The translations under genes and the position numbers were made by a program. From positions 5,905,999 through 5,969,998 of the forward strand of contig JAJEKV010000035.1 in assembly GCA_021234155.1 (NCBI GenBank): DNA of 64,000 bases, given 5' to 3'. The notes beneath the pieces were generated by a model. The model had not been told where the DNA came from. It was given only the letters and a program-made list of their open reading frames with translations, and made no database searches. Source of the stretch: Isoetes taiwanensis (Eukaryota; Streptophyta; Lycopodiopsida; Isoetales; Isoetaceae). Positions 11,821 through 23,800 of the stretch are shown piece after piece. Each line of letters starts with the position of its first letter. Position 1 is the stretch's first letter.

Positions 11821-12097
11821 GTATGGACATATGGTACATCCTATGTCTATAGGTCCCATCTCATGTCTTTTTATGCTTTAAGGAGCTAATGTTTCTTTCC
11901 ATGCACTATATATAGGGGCTCTTTGTAGCCAATCCTACTTCCTGCTGCTGTTTTGCTCCACAACCCTTTTTTTTTGTGCCATGGAAGAACAGAGGCCAGC
12001 AACAACGAAATCAGTTGTATTTCTAATGACTTTTTAATTGTATTACTTGAGTTTAATTGATGTCACACATTAAAGCATATTAATTGTCCCTTTCTTA
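11821..12097. other. No gene recognised
   Basis: Starts as the intron after the last GAPN block; no later GAPN exon is visible. Ordinary AT-rich sequence. Confidence 0.4.
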
Positions 12098-12110
12098 CAG
12101 TTGAATGATT

Positions 12111-12173
12111 GATTTTTTTTTTTTGTTGAAGGACGTCAGACTTTATTCAATCAAAGAGTCAAATACAAAGAGT
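12111..12173 (-). mobile_element. 5'-truncated poly(A) retroposon tail (63 bp)
   Basis: On the minus strand this reads GACTCTTTGATTGAATAAAG, a short 3' UTR and a run of A. The AATAAA lies shortly before the tail. It is flanked by a 13-bp perfect direct repeat, CAGTTGAATGATT (12,098-12,110 and 12,174-12,186). Target duplication plus poly(A) tail are the marks of LINE-mediated retroposition; the body is too short to tell a LINE 3' end from an mRNA. Confidence 0.7.
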
Positions 12174-12186
12174 CAGTTGAATGATT

Positions 12187-12705
12187 TATTGCATAGGAAC
12201 GAAGTTGTGTTGTAAAGATTGTGGCCAGTGGAAGTGGCTGAGTGCAGCGTTGGGGAAACCTTTTTCCTTCTATCGGAAAATTTCCTGTAGTTTTCTCATT
12301 CAATCGGAAATTATGATTTTGAATCGGATCGTTCCTGCAAACAAAATGCATAGCCGGATCCTATTGTCCTAAGACAAAAAATAAAAGATTTAAAGTATAC
12401 TACAATCAATTCATTGCCACTATTCAACAAGTACTCAAATAGCTACAATATCACATCAAAACCAAATCAAAATGCTACATTGAGGAATTGCCATATAAAT
12501 AATAATAGAAGTAGACTCTAAATATCATATCACATTGAACTTACTCAAAATCAGGATATGAAGTTCAAAAAAGTGTGCCTTACATAATCTAGCAACATAG
12601 ATAAAATCCGCGTATCATATCATAATGTTTTAGAGTTAATAGAATAAGAACTTAAGCAAAATCACAATGTCAAGGTAAAAAAAAGTTTGTCTCATCATAA
12701 CAAGT
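12187..12705. other. 3' flank of the hAT transposase gene
   Basis: AT-rich, no coding potential recognised. It may be the 3' part of the hAT transposon, whose terminal inverted repeat I could not identify. Confidence 0.35.
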
Positions 12706-13121
12706 TCACGATAAGTCTTCACCTACCTCTTCAATAAGCATGTTGTCTTCTTGAAATCTCCTCTCGCGCTTCTCAAGTGGGCATCCCGTAAAGATTTGTC
12801 GATATTGCACGCTATTCCGCCACAAGTTAATACTTTCACCAAAGTCAAAGTCCCCTAACTTGGGGCCCTCTATTGAGATCCGAAGCAATGCATCAAGGCC
12901 ATCTCTTTGTAGCCTATTTCTAAACTTGTTTTTGATGCATTTCATGCGGCTAAAACCTCTTTCACAAGTAGCCGTACTTGAACATTGAATAAGGCCAATT
13001 TCCGCAATTTTTAGTAGCTCGGGAAACTTTTGTTTCCAAGTCTCATTGCAACGGATCATACCCCATATGTCCAAGAAGCCTCTACCAAGCCATTCCGTAG
13101 TAGCTTGCCTTTTATAAATCC
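12706..13121 (-). pseudogene. hAT transposase, C-terminal part (dimerisation domain), cut by the CACTA insertion
   Basis: Minus-strand frame running from the CACTA target site at 13,121 to a stop at 12,706. It carries the hAT C-terminal dimerisation signature: FPELLKIAEIGLIQ, then CSSTATCERGFSRMKCIKN, then KFRNRLQRDGLDALLRISIEG. This resembles the zinc-finger MYM/ZNF862-like branch of hAT-derived proteins. The N-terminal continuation is on the other side of the 25-kb CACTA element, at 38,385-38,541, and the two frames join exactly at the TCC target duplication. No stop interrupts this part, so the gene was probably still open when it was hit. Confidence 0.85.
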
Positions 13122-13137
13122 CACTACAAAACCAAAG

Positions 13138-13620
13138 CCCTATTTACGGCGTCTATTACGACGTCCGGGACGTCGCTTTTGCGCCGATGATCGACGTCAA
13201 CACGCCGATAAACGACGCCTATTTCGACGTCTGAGCGCCGATATCGACCTTTATCGTCGCTATACGCCAGCTTGGCGTCTTTAGCGGCGTTTTGGCGTCG
13301 TTTGACGCCGTTCTCAACGCCGCTATGCGACATCGGTCACCACGCTTGCTGCATCGTGGCCAAGCGCCGGATCGGCCAGCCGCTGGCCGGGCGGGCGATG
13401 AGTGGGCAACGCCGTTCAACGGCGAAAAGTACACGCCATCATGTCCATCCAGTATGGCGTTGCCCAGAAGCGTAAGCGTGGCGTGGACGCGCCACGTGAA
13501 ACGCCGTTCAACGACGCGTCGGGCGTGGTCGCCATCATCGCTTGTTTGCGTGCCGCCGTCGGCGTGTCTGGCGGCCCGGCATCGCAGCACAACGCCGTTC
13601 AACGACGATTAAGGAATTTT
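13138..13620. repeat. CACTA left subterminal repeat cluster (CGTTNAACGACG)
   Basis: A CG-rich block packed with GACG/CGTC words. Full CGTTCAACGACG copies lie at 13,504-13,515 and 13,596-13,607, and a near copy at 13,413-13,424. The core CGTTNAACG is palindromic. By analogy with the TNPA-binding repeats of En/Spm, this is the likely binding region for the element's DNA-binding protein. Confidence 0.65.
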
Positions 13621-14200
13621 GATAAAAAAAATATTTATTTAATATTATTCAATATGATTTAACGGACAGTTAATATTCATATTCAAAATTAACAAATATT
13701 TAATATAAATAAATATTTAGTATTTATTAATATTAATATTATCAATAATATTAATAGTATTAATAAATATTAAATATGAACAAAATAAATCGAGAATAAA
13801 TATTTAAAAATTTAAAAATTCGAAAAATAGAAACAAATATTGATTAAATTATATTAGTATTCAGTATCATGGTAGATAAGCATTATTGTTTAATATGTAA
13901 TTAAATGTTTAATAAATCTAAGAATAAAAAAATAGAATCGAGCATAAAATTAACATAACAAAAAAATCACAAATAATAAGAACAAAGCATAAAAAATTTA
14001 AATTGAATTCAATTAATATATTTCACAATGTAATTTGCACATTACAAAATATATTAAGTCTTTAGTTGTTGCTCTCTTCTTCTTCTTCTTCTTCATTGGC
14101 TTCGTCTTCATTTACCTGCATTATATTGTATCGCAACAATTAGTTCATTGTAGTCACAAATAATTATCTAATGAATGATACACACTTCATCCCCCCTTTC
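13621..14200. other. AT-rich stretch inside CACTA
   Basis: Extremely AT-rich (AATATT/TTAATA words) with no coding potential, followed by a short CTT repeat near 14,077-14,095. Confidence 0.5.
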
Positions 14201-15475
14201 ACGCTAGATGGCGACGCTGATGGTCGCATGATCGCCTTTGTTTGAAGGCCCTTTCGCGTTCATCTTTAGCAGCCGGGCGACCAGCAAATGACGCCTATTG
14301 AGAATGAGCACCAAAACTAATGTTAGTGTTCAACTCGAGAACCTACATTATAAACCAAATTTATACTTACAAATAGCTTATCCAGAAAGCCATAACCGCC
14401 AGACCCAGTCTTATTGGCACTATGGCTGCCACTTGCTTCGTCGTACCTCGCGTCCGGCTGCCTTTGTTCTAGCTTCCCCTTTCTTTGATAATATGTTGGC
14501 CTTCAAACACTACAATGCAATACAAGGACTTAGTCCACATGGCATCATCTAATTATCGACTCATGGGAGAGATGATGTACTTGAAATGCCTCATTAGTCA
14601 ACCCGGATAGGTCGTGCCACTTCCTCTATCGAGACTCAGTAGCTTTGGCAAGAGCTTTCAATTTTGCTTCTTCCGATTACCTGCGCAAAATATAAATAAA
14701 ATATGAGTACAATGAGGTTATAATGAAGAACGAAAGAGCCTAATACACGGTGGCTTTAACATGTTTACCCCCGCTTTGAACAAACCTCCCTCCATGAGAT
14801 CTCTCCCCGACTTGAGCTCGGGATATTCTCGCTTCTAAAAGCTCCTTGATCCTCTCTTTTTCCTCATCATAGGCTCCCAGTTCCATTCACCCTTGTGGGA
14901 CGTTATGGCAAACGCTATTTGTGACACTATTAGCCATCTTCCAAAAATTGTCGCCATCTGCGCAGTCTTTGCGGGCGCGCAACTTCTTGCTACTACACTC
15001 AACATACGACTAACATATGAATATGTGTTAGTGAACAAAAAAGGGCATAATTCAAGATGAACTCACTCATATTGAAAGAGATGCCTTCGTGGAGGTGGTG
15101 CAGGTGGTGCACGATCTTTAACAGAGCTTGAAGAGGAATTGCGTCCACTCCGACGTAAACGTGGGCGGCCGGCGCCTTCGTGGGGGTTCATTCTCCTCGT
15201 GCTCGGGAACGGGCCCAAGATTGAATTCTGAAGGAGTGTATGAGCTATGACGTGGAGGGTCATGGGCGCCAGACCTCCGCCTACTTTGTTCAACAGCCCG
15301 GCGCGCAATGTCCATTTCTGCGGGCGACATCCCGAATTGCAAGGCATTCCACCTATCTTCAGGGTTATCGCCTCGTTGATATCTCGGAGTTCCCTGCTCT
15401 TCGTCTTCCTGCTGGATGCGAGGTCCTTTTCCGCCTCTCTTCGGGCGGTGGTGAGAAGAAGATCCGCCCATAACC
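14201..15475 (-). pseudogene. CACTA-internal gene region, unrecognised (Arg/Pro-rich protein)
   Basis: A minus-strand frame starts at an ATG near 15,471 with MGGSSSHHRPKRGGKG and runs to a stop near 15,118. It contains YQRGDNPEDRWNALQFGMSP, DIARRAVEQSRRRSG and ENEPPRRRRPP, a basic, disordered-looking composition. Alternative frames around 15,063-15,120 suggest a lost splice site or frameshift. Downstream pieces to 14,201 stay partly open in changing frames. CACTA elements usually carry a second gene beside the transposase, encoding a DNA-binding TNPA-like protein; this could be it, but I recognise no family motif. Confidence 0.35.
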
Positions 15476-15979
15476 ACGACGCACCTAAACATTATGCATA
15501 GGAAAAGAAGGACGCAACCGCATTTACACGCTACATTTAAAAACATTAGAACGTTAAAAATAAATGGTTAACTTACATTTTATCCTAGAAAAAAATCCAT
15601 ACCAAATCCACACAATGGTGGAGGTGGCGGTGGTGGCGAGCTAAACCCGAACGACCAACTTCGCCTCTTAAAGGCCTTTGCAGGTTTAGGGCTGTCAATA
15701 AGGCTACCAAGCCACGCGAGAAGTAAAGTTGTGAACAATAGATATGCCATCGTGCCGCATCCCATGGTTCTTTGGACATGTGCAAAAACTTGCAAGTTAT
15801 TTATATGGAGTGCGATGAATAACATAGTAGGAAAGCAACAAATGTTAGCAACATGGGAAGTTCATTACAAAACATTGGGATTTGAATAATTAAAAGTGTC
15901 TTTATATATTTGGTTATTAGACAATTAAAAAAATTTAATACTCTTAAACATGGCAAGATATACAATATTGTATTCATTA

Positions 15980-17225
15980 TTTGAGTTGTGACAACAACAA
16001 TTTTGACATCTCCAAGGCATCCATGCACTTCATGTGTCGCCTTTGTCTCACAACCATGGTAGAAGATATTCCAACACTTTGTAAGGCTTCAACAACTTCA
16101 GAAGCTTTGGGTCGTGATGAGAATACGCCTTCACGTAGGGCACATCATTCTTGTTTTTGCTCCTCCAACTTGTCAAGACGCCGTTGGTACATATGGGTTG
16201 GATTAATCCATTGGGCATTGTTGTTATTATTAAACCACTCCATTCGTCGATAGCTTGCACCTAAATCCGTAAGCATCTCATAAATATATCCCAATGCATA
16301 GACATCATGAATTTCGTGTCCCCATACACCATCATCATCCTTTGATTTCTCAAACACGTTTCCTCTAACCATGGATATTTTGCTTGTCCATCCGAAAAGT
16401 AAGTACCGACACTTCAACAAGGGGACGACTCTTTGGCGTAAAAATGAATTGCATTGTCCCAATCACCAATGGCCACCCACACATTTTGGTACTCATCATC
16501 AAAATGTAATTTGACTCTCTTGCAATTAAGCTTTGTGTGAGTGAAGTGGCCTTTGTGGATCTCAACGACACCTTCTCGCTAGGGCAAGAGCTATCTCCGA
16601 ACATATTGATATACAACTCGCATTTTGCTCCTAAGTTCAGCCTATGTGTTTGTCGGGTTCTTCTTGGGCTTTAGCAATTGCATTTGACCATCTTCTAAAA
16701 CGTGACAAGTTATTAGGTATATAGTCAAACAAGTGTGCAAGTGTCTCTCCATTCATGAAAGGTAGAATCACCATTGGCCCTATGGTATCCCCACTAGAGC
16801 TAGCAACTTCATATGCAAGTCCAATGGATGTAGCCAAAGCGTGATGCGGGCTCTTGAAGCGTATGTATCTTTGAGCCATCTCATACGTCTCGCCCTATCT
16901 TTGCCCTTGAAAACCCATCCACTTTGTATAGCTCATCATCTTGGAAGTGTTGTGTTCCGTTGATCTTGATTTGATACGTGAGATGTGTTGGTTTCTCCTC
17001 AATAAGGTATCACATCCACGGCCTCTACGGGCATGGGATCAACAAAGATTGATGTGTTCATGTGATTCTCCAAAGAAAAGTGGGCCTTGCTAGGCCCTGC
17101 TCCACTAGAGCTTTCCCCGATGCAAAGCATTTTAATTACCTCCAACCGACGTGCATTGAGATCCGCAATGATGTTCTTGTAATCTGACGCCGCTTCTTTG
17201 AGGAATTCCATGAAGCTACCCATTC
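15980..17225 (-). pseudogene. CACTA-internal second gene, fragmented, unrecognised
   Basis: A series of minus-strand frames reads from 17,223 (MGSFMEFLKEAASDYKNII, a helical stretch, with SSSGAGPSKAHF) through 16,879-16,637 (YIRFKSPHHALATSIGLAYE; PFMNGETLAHLFDYIP) to 16,462-15,980 (AQWINPTHMYQRRLDKLEEQ; further on SSTMVVRQRRHMKCMDALE). The amphipathic, Glu/Lys-rich pieces look like real protein, but they are broken by stops and frameshifts. Position near the 3' end of the element and orientation equal to the transposase fit the accessory CACTA gene. No assignment is possible by eye. Confidence 0.35.
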
Positions 17226-17844
17226 CTTGACACGAGCCTCAAAGATTGGGACTTTAAGCCGCTGACCGAATGCTTCAAACATGTCTTCAGTTCATCCATG
17301 GGGTTTCCAATCATTGGCTTTACATGTGTGTCAAGGAGAGAAGTCAACATTTCTTCTTGACCTGGCCATTTTGTGCTAACTCAAATTGGCACTTCCTTTT
17401 CACATGTCCGACAAAATGGTCGACACGCTGACGGTTTGCATCTCCCGGCCGGGACTTTCGTTAGCACATATCTCATTTATGACCATGCGCCTAATCTCAC
17501 TAATCATTAGTGTCTTCACAGCGGGGGGCCATACCTACAAACCAATTTAGATTCATTAATCTTGCTTTGTGACTTTTTTCAAACCTTCATTATGAATCTT
17601 TACCTACTTTCTTAAGAGTTAGTTTCCCTTTTTTTTTTTTTTTTAAAACCAACTATTTAAATTTTTTCTTGCTCTTAACCACTCCACATCAAGTGTTTCT
17701 TTGACATCCCTAACATCTTTAAAAACAACATTCTTAACTAGAAACCCGAAAATCAATAATGCAATTTTTTTCAAAAACCCCGCCCCTTGTCCAATCCCCG
17801 TAAAGATTTCTATTTATTGATATATTAATAAAAAAATAAACAAG

Positions 17845-18180
17845 AGTAGGCGGTGAGCTTGGACCCGAACACCTAGTCTTCTCCACTCAAGGCGGAGCCG
17901 ACCATGCCCTTGTCCAAGTCTCCCCAAATTTTTCTAAACTAAATACATTAATCAATAAAATTACAAGAGTAAGCGGTGAGCTTGGACCCGAACACCTAGT
18001 CTTCTCCACTCAAGGCGGAGCCACCATGCCCTTGTCCAAGTCTCCCCAATTCTTTCTAAACTAAATACATTAATCAATAAAATTACAGAGAGTAACGGTG
18101 AGCTTGGACCCGAACACCTAGTCTTCTCCACTCATGGAGCCGACCATGCCCTTGTCCAAGTCTCCCCAAGTTTTTTTTAA
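17845..18180 (+). repeat. Three tandem units of about 122 bp
   Basis: The block GGTGAGCTTGGACCCGAAC, CACCTAGTCTTCTCCACTC, GGAGCCGACCATGCCCTTG, TCCAAGTCTCCCC occurs three times at 122-123 bp spacing (GTGAG at about 17,853, 17,976 and 18,098). The copies are nearly identical. A related core recurs at 36,660-37,000 near the other end of the CACTA element. Confidence 0.85.
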
Positions 18181-18579
18181 CCTAAATAAAACATTAAAAT
18201 TTTATTCTCCTACTCAAACTCAAATTTTACCTAGAATGTCTTCGAAATTAAAAATCGATTTCCAAGAGCTTAATGATTTTGTTATTAGTGTACATGCAAA
18301 AAAAATAAAGGCATTCAATAATTAGAAAACTTTAAATAAATAAATAAAAAAAAAAAAAAAACAAAAAGACCATTCACGTTGAAAAGATCATTGACATTAA
18401 AACTATTTACATTGTTAATTAAAAAGAACTATATATTGACATGTAAAAAATAAAAATAAAAAAACAGGAAGAATATAAAAAGAAGGGGCCTCGCCTTTCA
18501 ACGACGCCCCTTCTTTGTAATAAAAATAGAGGAAGAATGGGCCTCGCCTTTCAACGACGCCCTTCTTCCATGGAAAAAA

Positions 18580-18803
18580 AAGAAGAAGAAGAAGAAGAAG
18601 AAGAAGAAAGAAGAAGAAGAAGAAGAAGAAGAAGAAGAAGAAGAAGAAGAAGAAGAAGAAGAAGAAGAAGAAGAAGAAGAAGAAGAAGAAGAAGAAGAAG
18701 AAGAAGAAGAAGAAGAAGAAGAAGAAGAAGAAGAAGAAGAAGAAGAAGAAGAAGAAGAAGAAGAAGAAGAAGAAAGAAGAAGAAGAAGAAGAAGAAGAAG
18801 AAA
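18580..18803 (+). repeat. (GAA)n microsatellite, about 220 bp
   Basis: A nearly uninterrupted GAA/AGA triplet run. The long arginine open frame across it is an artefact of the repeat. It follows two copies of a GGGCCTCGCCTTTCAACGAC segment (about 18,485 and 18,539). Confidence 0.95.
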
Positions 18804-19245
18804 GAAAGATTGAATAGAATGAGAAAGTGGTGAAGAAGAAGAAGAAGAAAATGAATAGAAGATTGGAAGAACGGAAGATTAGAAGGAAGAAACCAATGAT
18901 TGGAAGATGATTGGAAGAAGAAGGAGGAGGATTCGATTCATACTAATAAGAGGCTAAATGAATTGAAGAAAACAAGGATGGAAAGAAGAGGAGGATAGAA
19001 ATGGGATGGATTGAAAACAAACAAGAAAAAACAAGAAGCCCTAAATCTATCAAACAACAAGCCTAATAAAAAAAAAAATAGAGTTGATTGATCCATTGAA
19101 ATACCTTTTGATGCTTGCTTGAAGCTTGGAAAGAAATCAAGAAGGATGATCCGCCAAAAATCGCCACTTAAAAACGCTCCTCCAGCCGCTTTAGAACCAA
19201 AACTAGGCGGGCGGAAAAGCCGCTCTTTTTCGATAAAAAAGTTAC

Positions 19246-19322
19246 AGACGCCGTTGAACGACGCCGTTATAGCTTAACTGACCGACGCCTATAACGACGC
19301 CTTTGTGTTAAACGACGTGTTT
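19246..19322. repeat. Internal CGTTNAACGACG motif cluster
   Basis: CGTTGAACGACG at 19,252-19,263 is followed by several AACGACGCC/GACGCC words. It resembles the subterminal ends of the element although it lies 6 kb inside, suggesting a nested or rearranged CACTA terminus. Another copy is at 20,027-20,038. Confidence 0.5.
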
Positions 19323-19782
19323 TTTTTATTAAGTTATAATTATAAGTTATTATTATAATTATAATTATTATACAAAGAAGGATTGTTACCCGCTGGAGGG
19401 CTGTCATTTATGCAAGAATCTAACTCGTGAAGTCGCTCTTGAACAGGATGTTGAAAGTCCGGGTTTGCCTCCACCTCCGCATATTTTTGTGATAGAAAAT
19501 GTAGAAATCAAACTCAAATTTTTATCTTTTCATTTAACTTAGATGATTAAAAACAACTTTTCACCGATGGATCGGAGTTGCAATATTCGACCGCATAAAA
19601 ACAGAAAGCAGAGAAAAGAGGTGGGGCAGATTTATGTGAATGACGCCAATGTGTATACTTTTTTTTTTTTTTTTTTATTAAGTTACCAACTTAGATCTAT
19701 TTGTTTTATTACTTATGTTTTTATCTATATTGTGGTGGCACAAGATAGACCCTTCACCTTAATATAACATTAATATCCTACT

Positions 19783-20865
19783 CACCTTGAATTTCGAAGT
19801 TCGAGATATTCAATTTCAGACACTCCATAATGAGTCCATATTTAATGTGACCGCCACGGCAATTAATTTGTTGTCGACCGGATTTGGACGCTTAAGCTAT
19901 ACCTATTCTAGAGCCCGCCCTATGCTTTTTCATTTGACGACGCTTTTGGTTTATAACGACGTGTCTTTTTTTTTAATTAAGTTATTATTATTAGCAATCT
20001 TTTTTTTATACGACGTCTGTAATTTTCGTTGAACGACGTTTATAACGATGTTTCGGTTCCAAACGAACGTGTCCTTTTTTTTAAGTTAATATTATTAGCA
20101 ACTTAGATTTGTTTCATTACTTATGTATTTTATCTATCCTTCTTTATCTATCCACTTAGATTTCTCTCCATCCTTGTTTATCTATCCACTTTAATAAACC
20201 AGACTTGTGCACCATTGAGCTTCACTTGCATACTTTCATACTAAATCAAGCTTGCCAATCACTTCAGTCATGATCATGAAGTAAAGGTGCAAACATATGG
20301 CTCACTGTGTTGCTCTTCCGCGATACAATCTACACAAGGCATGCCCAGCTACAGTCCATGCAAAGCTGCAAGAAGAGCTTCTTTGATTTGCCATATTCTC
20401 TCGTGCATGATCACATACAACTTCATATATGGTTGCAGCCTCTTCATAGATTACTGCTAAGGGTTTTGGACACCCTTCGTGGTTCAACGACGCCTCACCT
20501 TGAATTTCGAAGTTCGAGATATTCAATTTCGACACTCCATAATGAGTCCATATGAATGTGACGCCACGACAATTAATTTGTTGTCGACCGGATTTGGACA
20601 GTTAAGCTATACCTATTCTAGAGCCCGCCCCTATGCTTTCATTTGACGACTTTTTGGTTTATATCGACGTGTCCTTTTTTAAGTTAATATTATTAGCAAC
20701 TTAGATTTGTTTCATTACTTATGTATTTTATCTATTCTTGTTTATGTATCCACTTAGATTTCTCTCCATCCTTGTTTATCTATCCACTTTAATAAACCAG
20801 ACTTGTGCACCATTGAGCTTCACTTGCATACTTTCATACTAAATCGCTTTTGCCACCCACTTCAA
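19783..20865 (+). repeat. Tandem duplication, unit about 0.6-0.7 kb
   Basis: The segment CACCTTGAATTTCGAAGTTC, then GAGATATTCAATTTC, with TTGTTGTCGACCGGATTTGG and later ACCAGACTTGTGCACCATTG, occurs at about 19,783-20,260 and again at about 20,497-20,850. It leads directly into the 1.12-kb array. Confidence 0.8.
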
Positions 20866-23800
20866 CCGACGCTCGAGTCCATTGGCAGAGTCGATTATGA
20901 TTCCGGAGGAGGGGAGGTCGCCCGGTCCGGCCCCCGTGGCCTTGGGAGAGGAATTTGGGGCAAGCAGCCTCCGAGAGGGATTTTAGGGTCCGCTGGGGCG
21001 TCAAGGCCAACACCCCAACTCCACTTCAAGACACGACGCAAGGTCCCGCCGACCGACAAGGAGAGGGCCTCCAAACGTAAACCCCGTGGGCTGCCGTGCT
21101 CTAGAAGGGTTTACGTTTTGGGGCCGAAGTCCCCGGTCTCATTGCACTTGGGACCTGGCCGGAGAAGCGGCAACCCGAGAATACGGAGCAAGGGGAACCG
21201 GACGGAGCAGAGTTTGGGCCTTTCCTCCTCCCGCTGTGGCAAGTAGAAGTCGGGGGCTTTTGCGTTGGCAAGACATTCAGAATTCATAATTAATGCATTG
21301 TACCTAAAAATAAATTCGGTTTTTGCCAGCTGGATCCCTAATTCATCTCCAGCACACGCCCAATTTTCGAATTTTTTGGAGAAGGTCTAGGTCAAAGGGT
21401 TAGCATTAGAACGGTCGGGGGCAGCCCGATTGCGTGGCAACCGAGCTGGCACCCTTCCCCAAGTCAAACGAGGCCAGGACCTTGCAAGGATCCCTCACAA
21501 GAGGGGAGAGTCCGGACCCCAGGAGGCGGGATCCCAAAACTTTCCGAGGCAGCCCTTCCCCGGCAGCGGCCCCGGTCGCTAATCGACCACCCTCCCGAGT
21601 CCGGTTCCCCCTATCCAACCGTTGGATCCTCCGTTCAGGGGCCCCTCTTCGGGAAGGTCCAAAAGATTCCAGATCGGTCCGGGAGAACTTGTCAAACCGC
21701 GGGGCGCCCCCGATGTCGGCCTTTGTAGAAACCGTTTGTTTTTGTCGTTCGGGCACCGGGGATGCTCCGGAATGGCAAATAGACCCTGCCAAATCGTCCG
21801 GAATGGCGAAATTACCCTAGGGAGCAAGTTACACGGTCGGTTTTGCGAAAGAAGGAAACACTCACGCCCTCCACGACAGTATCCCGCATGCACATCCTAG
21901 GCCAATTGACTACGAGTGTGATGGAAGTGAGCTACTTTGGCGCTTCTTGGAGTTCGGGTGGTCTTCTGGCCACGGAACTTGGTCCCCAGGGCAATGTCGA
22001 CGTTCTGAGTCCATTGGCAGAGTCAGATCGCGATTCCGGAGAGGGGAGGTCGCCCGTCCGTCCCCAGGGCCTTGGGGAGAGGAAATTTGGGGCAAGCAGC
22101 CTCCGGAGGGATTTTAGGGTCCGCGCTCTGGCGTCAACACCCCAACTCCACTTCAAGACACGGCGCAAGGTCCCGGCCGAATCTGACAAGGAGAGGGCCT
22201 CCGAAACGTAAACCCTGTGGGTTGCCAGGCTCTAGAAGGGTTTACGTTTTGGGGGCCGAGTCCTGGTCTGTTGCACTTGGGACCTGGCCGAGAAGCAGCA
22301 GCCGAGAATACGGAGCAAGGGGAACTGACGGAGCGGAGTTTGGGCCTTTCCTCCTCCCGATGTGGCAAGTAGAAGTCGGGGGGCGCTTTTGCAGTGGCAA
22401 GACATTCGTAAATTCGCAATTAATGCATTGCACAAAAATAAATTCCGTTTTTGCCACTGGATCCCTAATTCATCTCAAAGACACGGCCCAATTTCGGAAT
22501 TTTCGGAGAAGGTCTAGGTCAAAGGGTTAGCATTAGAACGGTCGGGCAGCCCGTTGCAGGGCAACCGAGCTGGCACCCTTCCCCAAGTCAAACGAGGCCA
22601 GGACCTTGCAAGGATCCCTCACAAGAGGGGAGAGTCCGTGGACCCCGTGAGGCGGGATCCCAAAACTTTCCGAGGCAGCCCTTCCCTTCCGGCCAAGCTT
22701 CCCCCGGGCTGACGCTAATGACCACCCTCCCGGAGCCCGGTTCCCCTATCCGACCGTTGGATCCTCCGTTCAGGGGCCCCTCTTGGGAAGGTCCAAAAGA
22801 TTCCAGATCGGGTCCGAGAACTTGTCAAACCAAGGGCGCCCCGATGTCGGCCTTGTAGAAACCGATGACTCTTTTGTCGTTCGCACCGGGATGCTCGGAA
22901 TGGCAAATAGACCCCGCCAAATCGTCCGAATGGTTTAAATTACCCTAGGGAGCAAGTTACACTGGCCGGTTTTGTTTAAAGAAGGAAACACTCACGCCTC
23001 CACGACAAAGATCCCGCATGCACATCCTAGGCCAATTGACTACGAGTGTGATGGAAGTGAGCTACTTTGGCTTCTTTTTGGAGTTCGGGTGGTCTTCGCC
23101 ACGGAACTTGGTCCCTGTGACAATGTCGACGCTCTGAGTTCATTGGCGTGAGTCGATCGCGATTCCGGAGAGGGAGGTCGCCCGGCCCCGGCCCCCGTGG
23201 CCTTGGGGAGAGGAAATTTGGGGCAAGCAGCCTCCGGAGGGGATTTTAGGGTCCAAGGCTCACGGGCCAACACCCCAACTCCACTTCAAGACACGCAAGG
23301 TCCCGCTGAACCGACAGGGAGACCTCCTCAAACGTAAACCCCGTGGGTTGCCGTGCTCTAGAAGGGTTTACGCTTTGGGGCCGAGTCATGGTCTGTTGCA
23401 CTTGGGACTGGCCGAAGCAAAGAGTCGGAGAATACGAGCAAGGGAACCGGACGGAGCGGAGTTTGGGCCTTCCTCCTCCCGATGTGGCAAGTAGAAGTCG
23501 GGGGGCTTTTGCAAAGGGCAAGACATTCGAATTCGCAATTAATGCATTGCACGAAAAATAAATTCGGTTTTTGCCACTGGATCCCTAATTCATCTCCAAA
23601 GACACGCCCAATTTTTCGGAATTTCTGGAGAAGGTCTAGGTCAAAGGGTTAGCATTAGAACGATTCGGGGCAGCCCGCTGTGGCATCCGCTGGCACCCTT
23701 CCCCAAGTCAAACGAGGCCGTGACCTTGCAGGATCCTCACAAGAGGGGAGAGTCCGGACCCCAGGAGGCGGGATCCAAAAAAGTTCCCGAGGCAGCCCTT

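Noticed and set aside
18537-18833. 98-residue arginine-rich open frame
   Set aside because: It is a translation of the GAA/AGA microsatellite; there is no sign of coding constraint.
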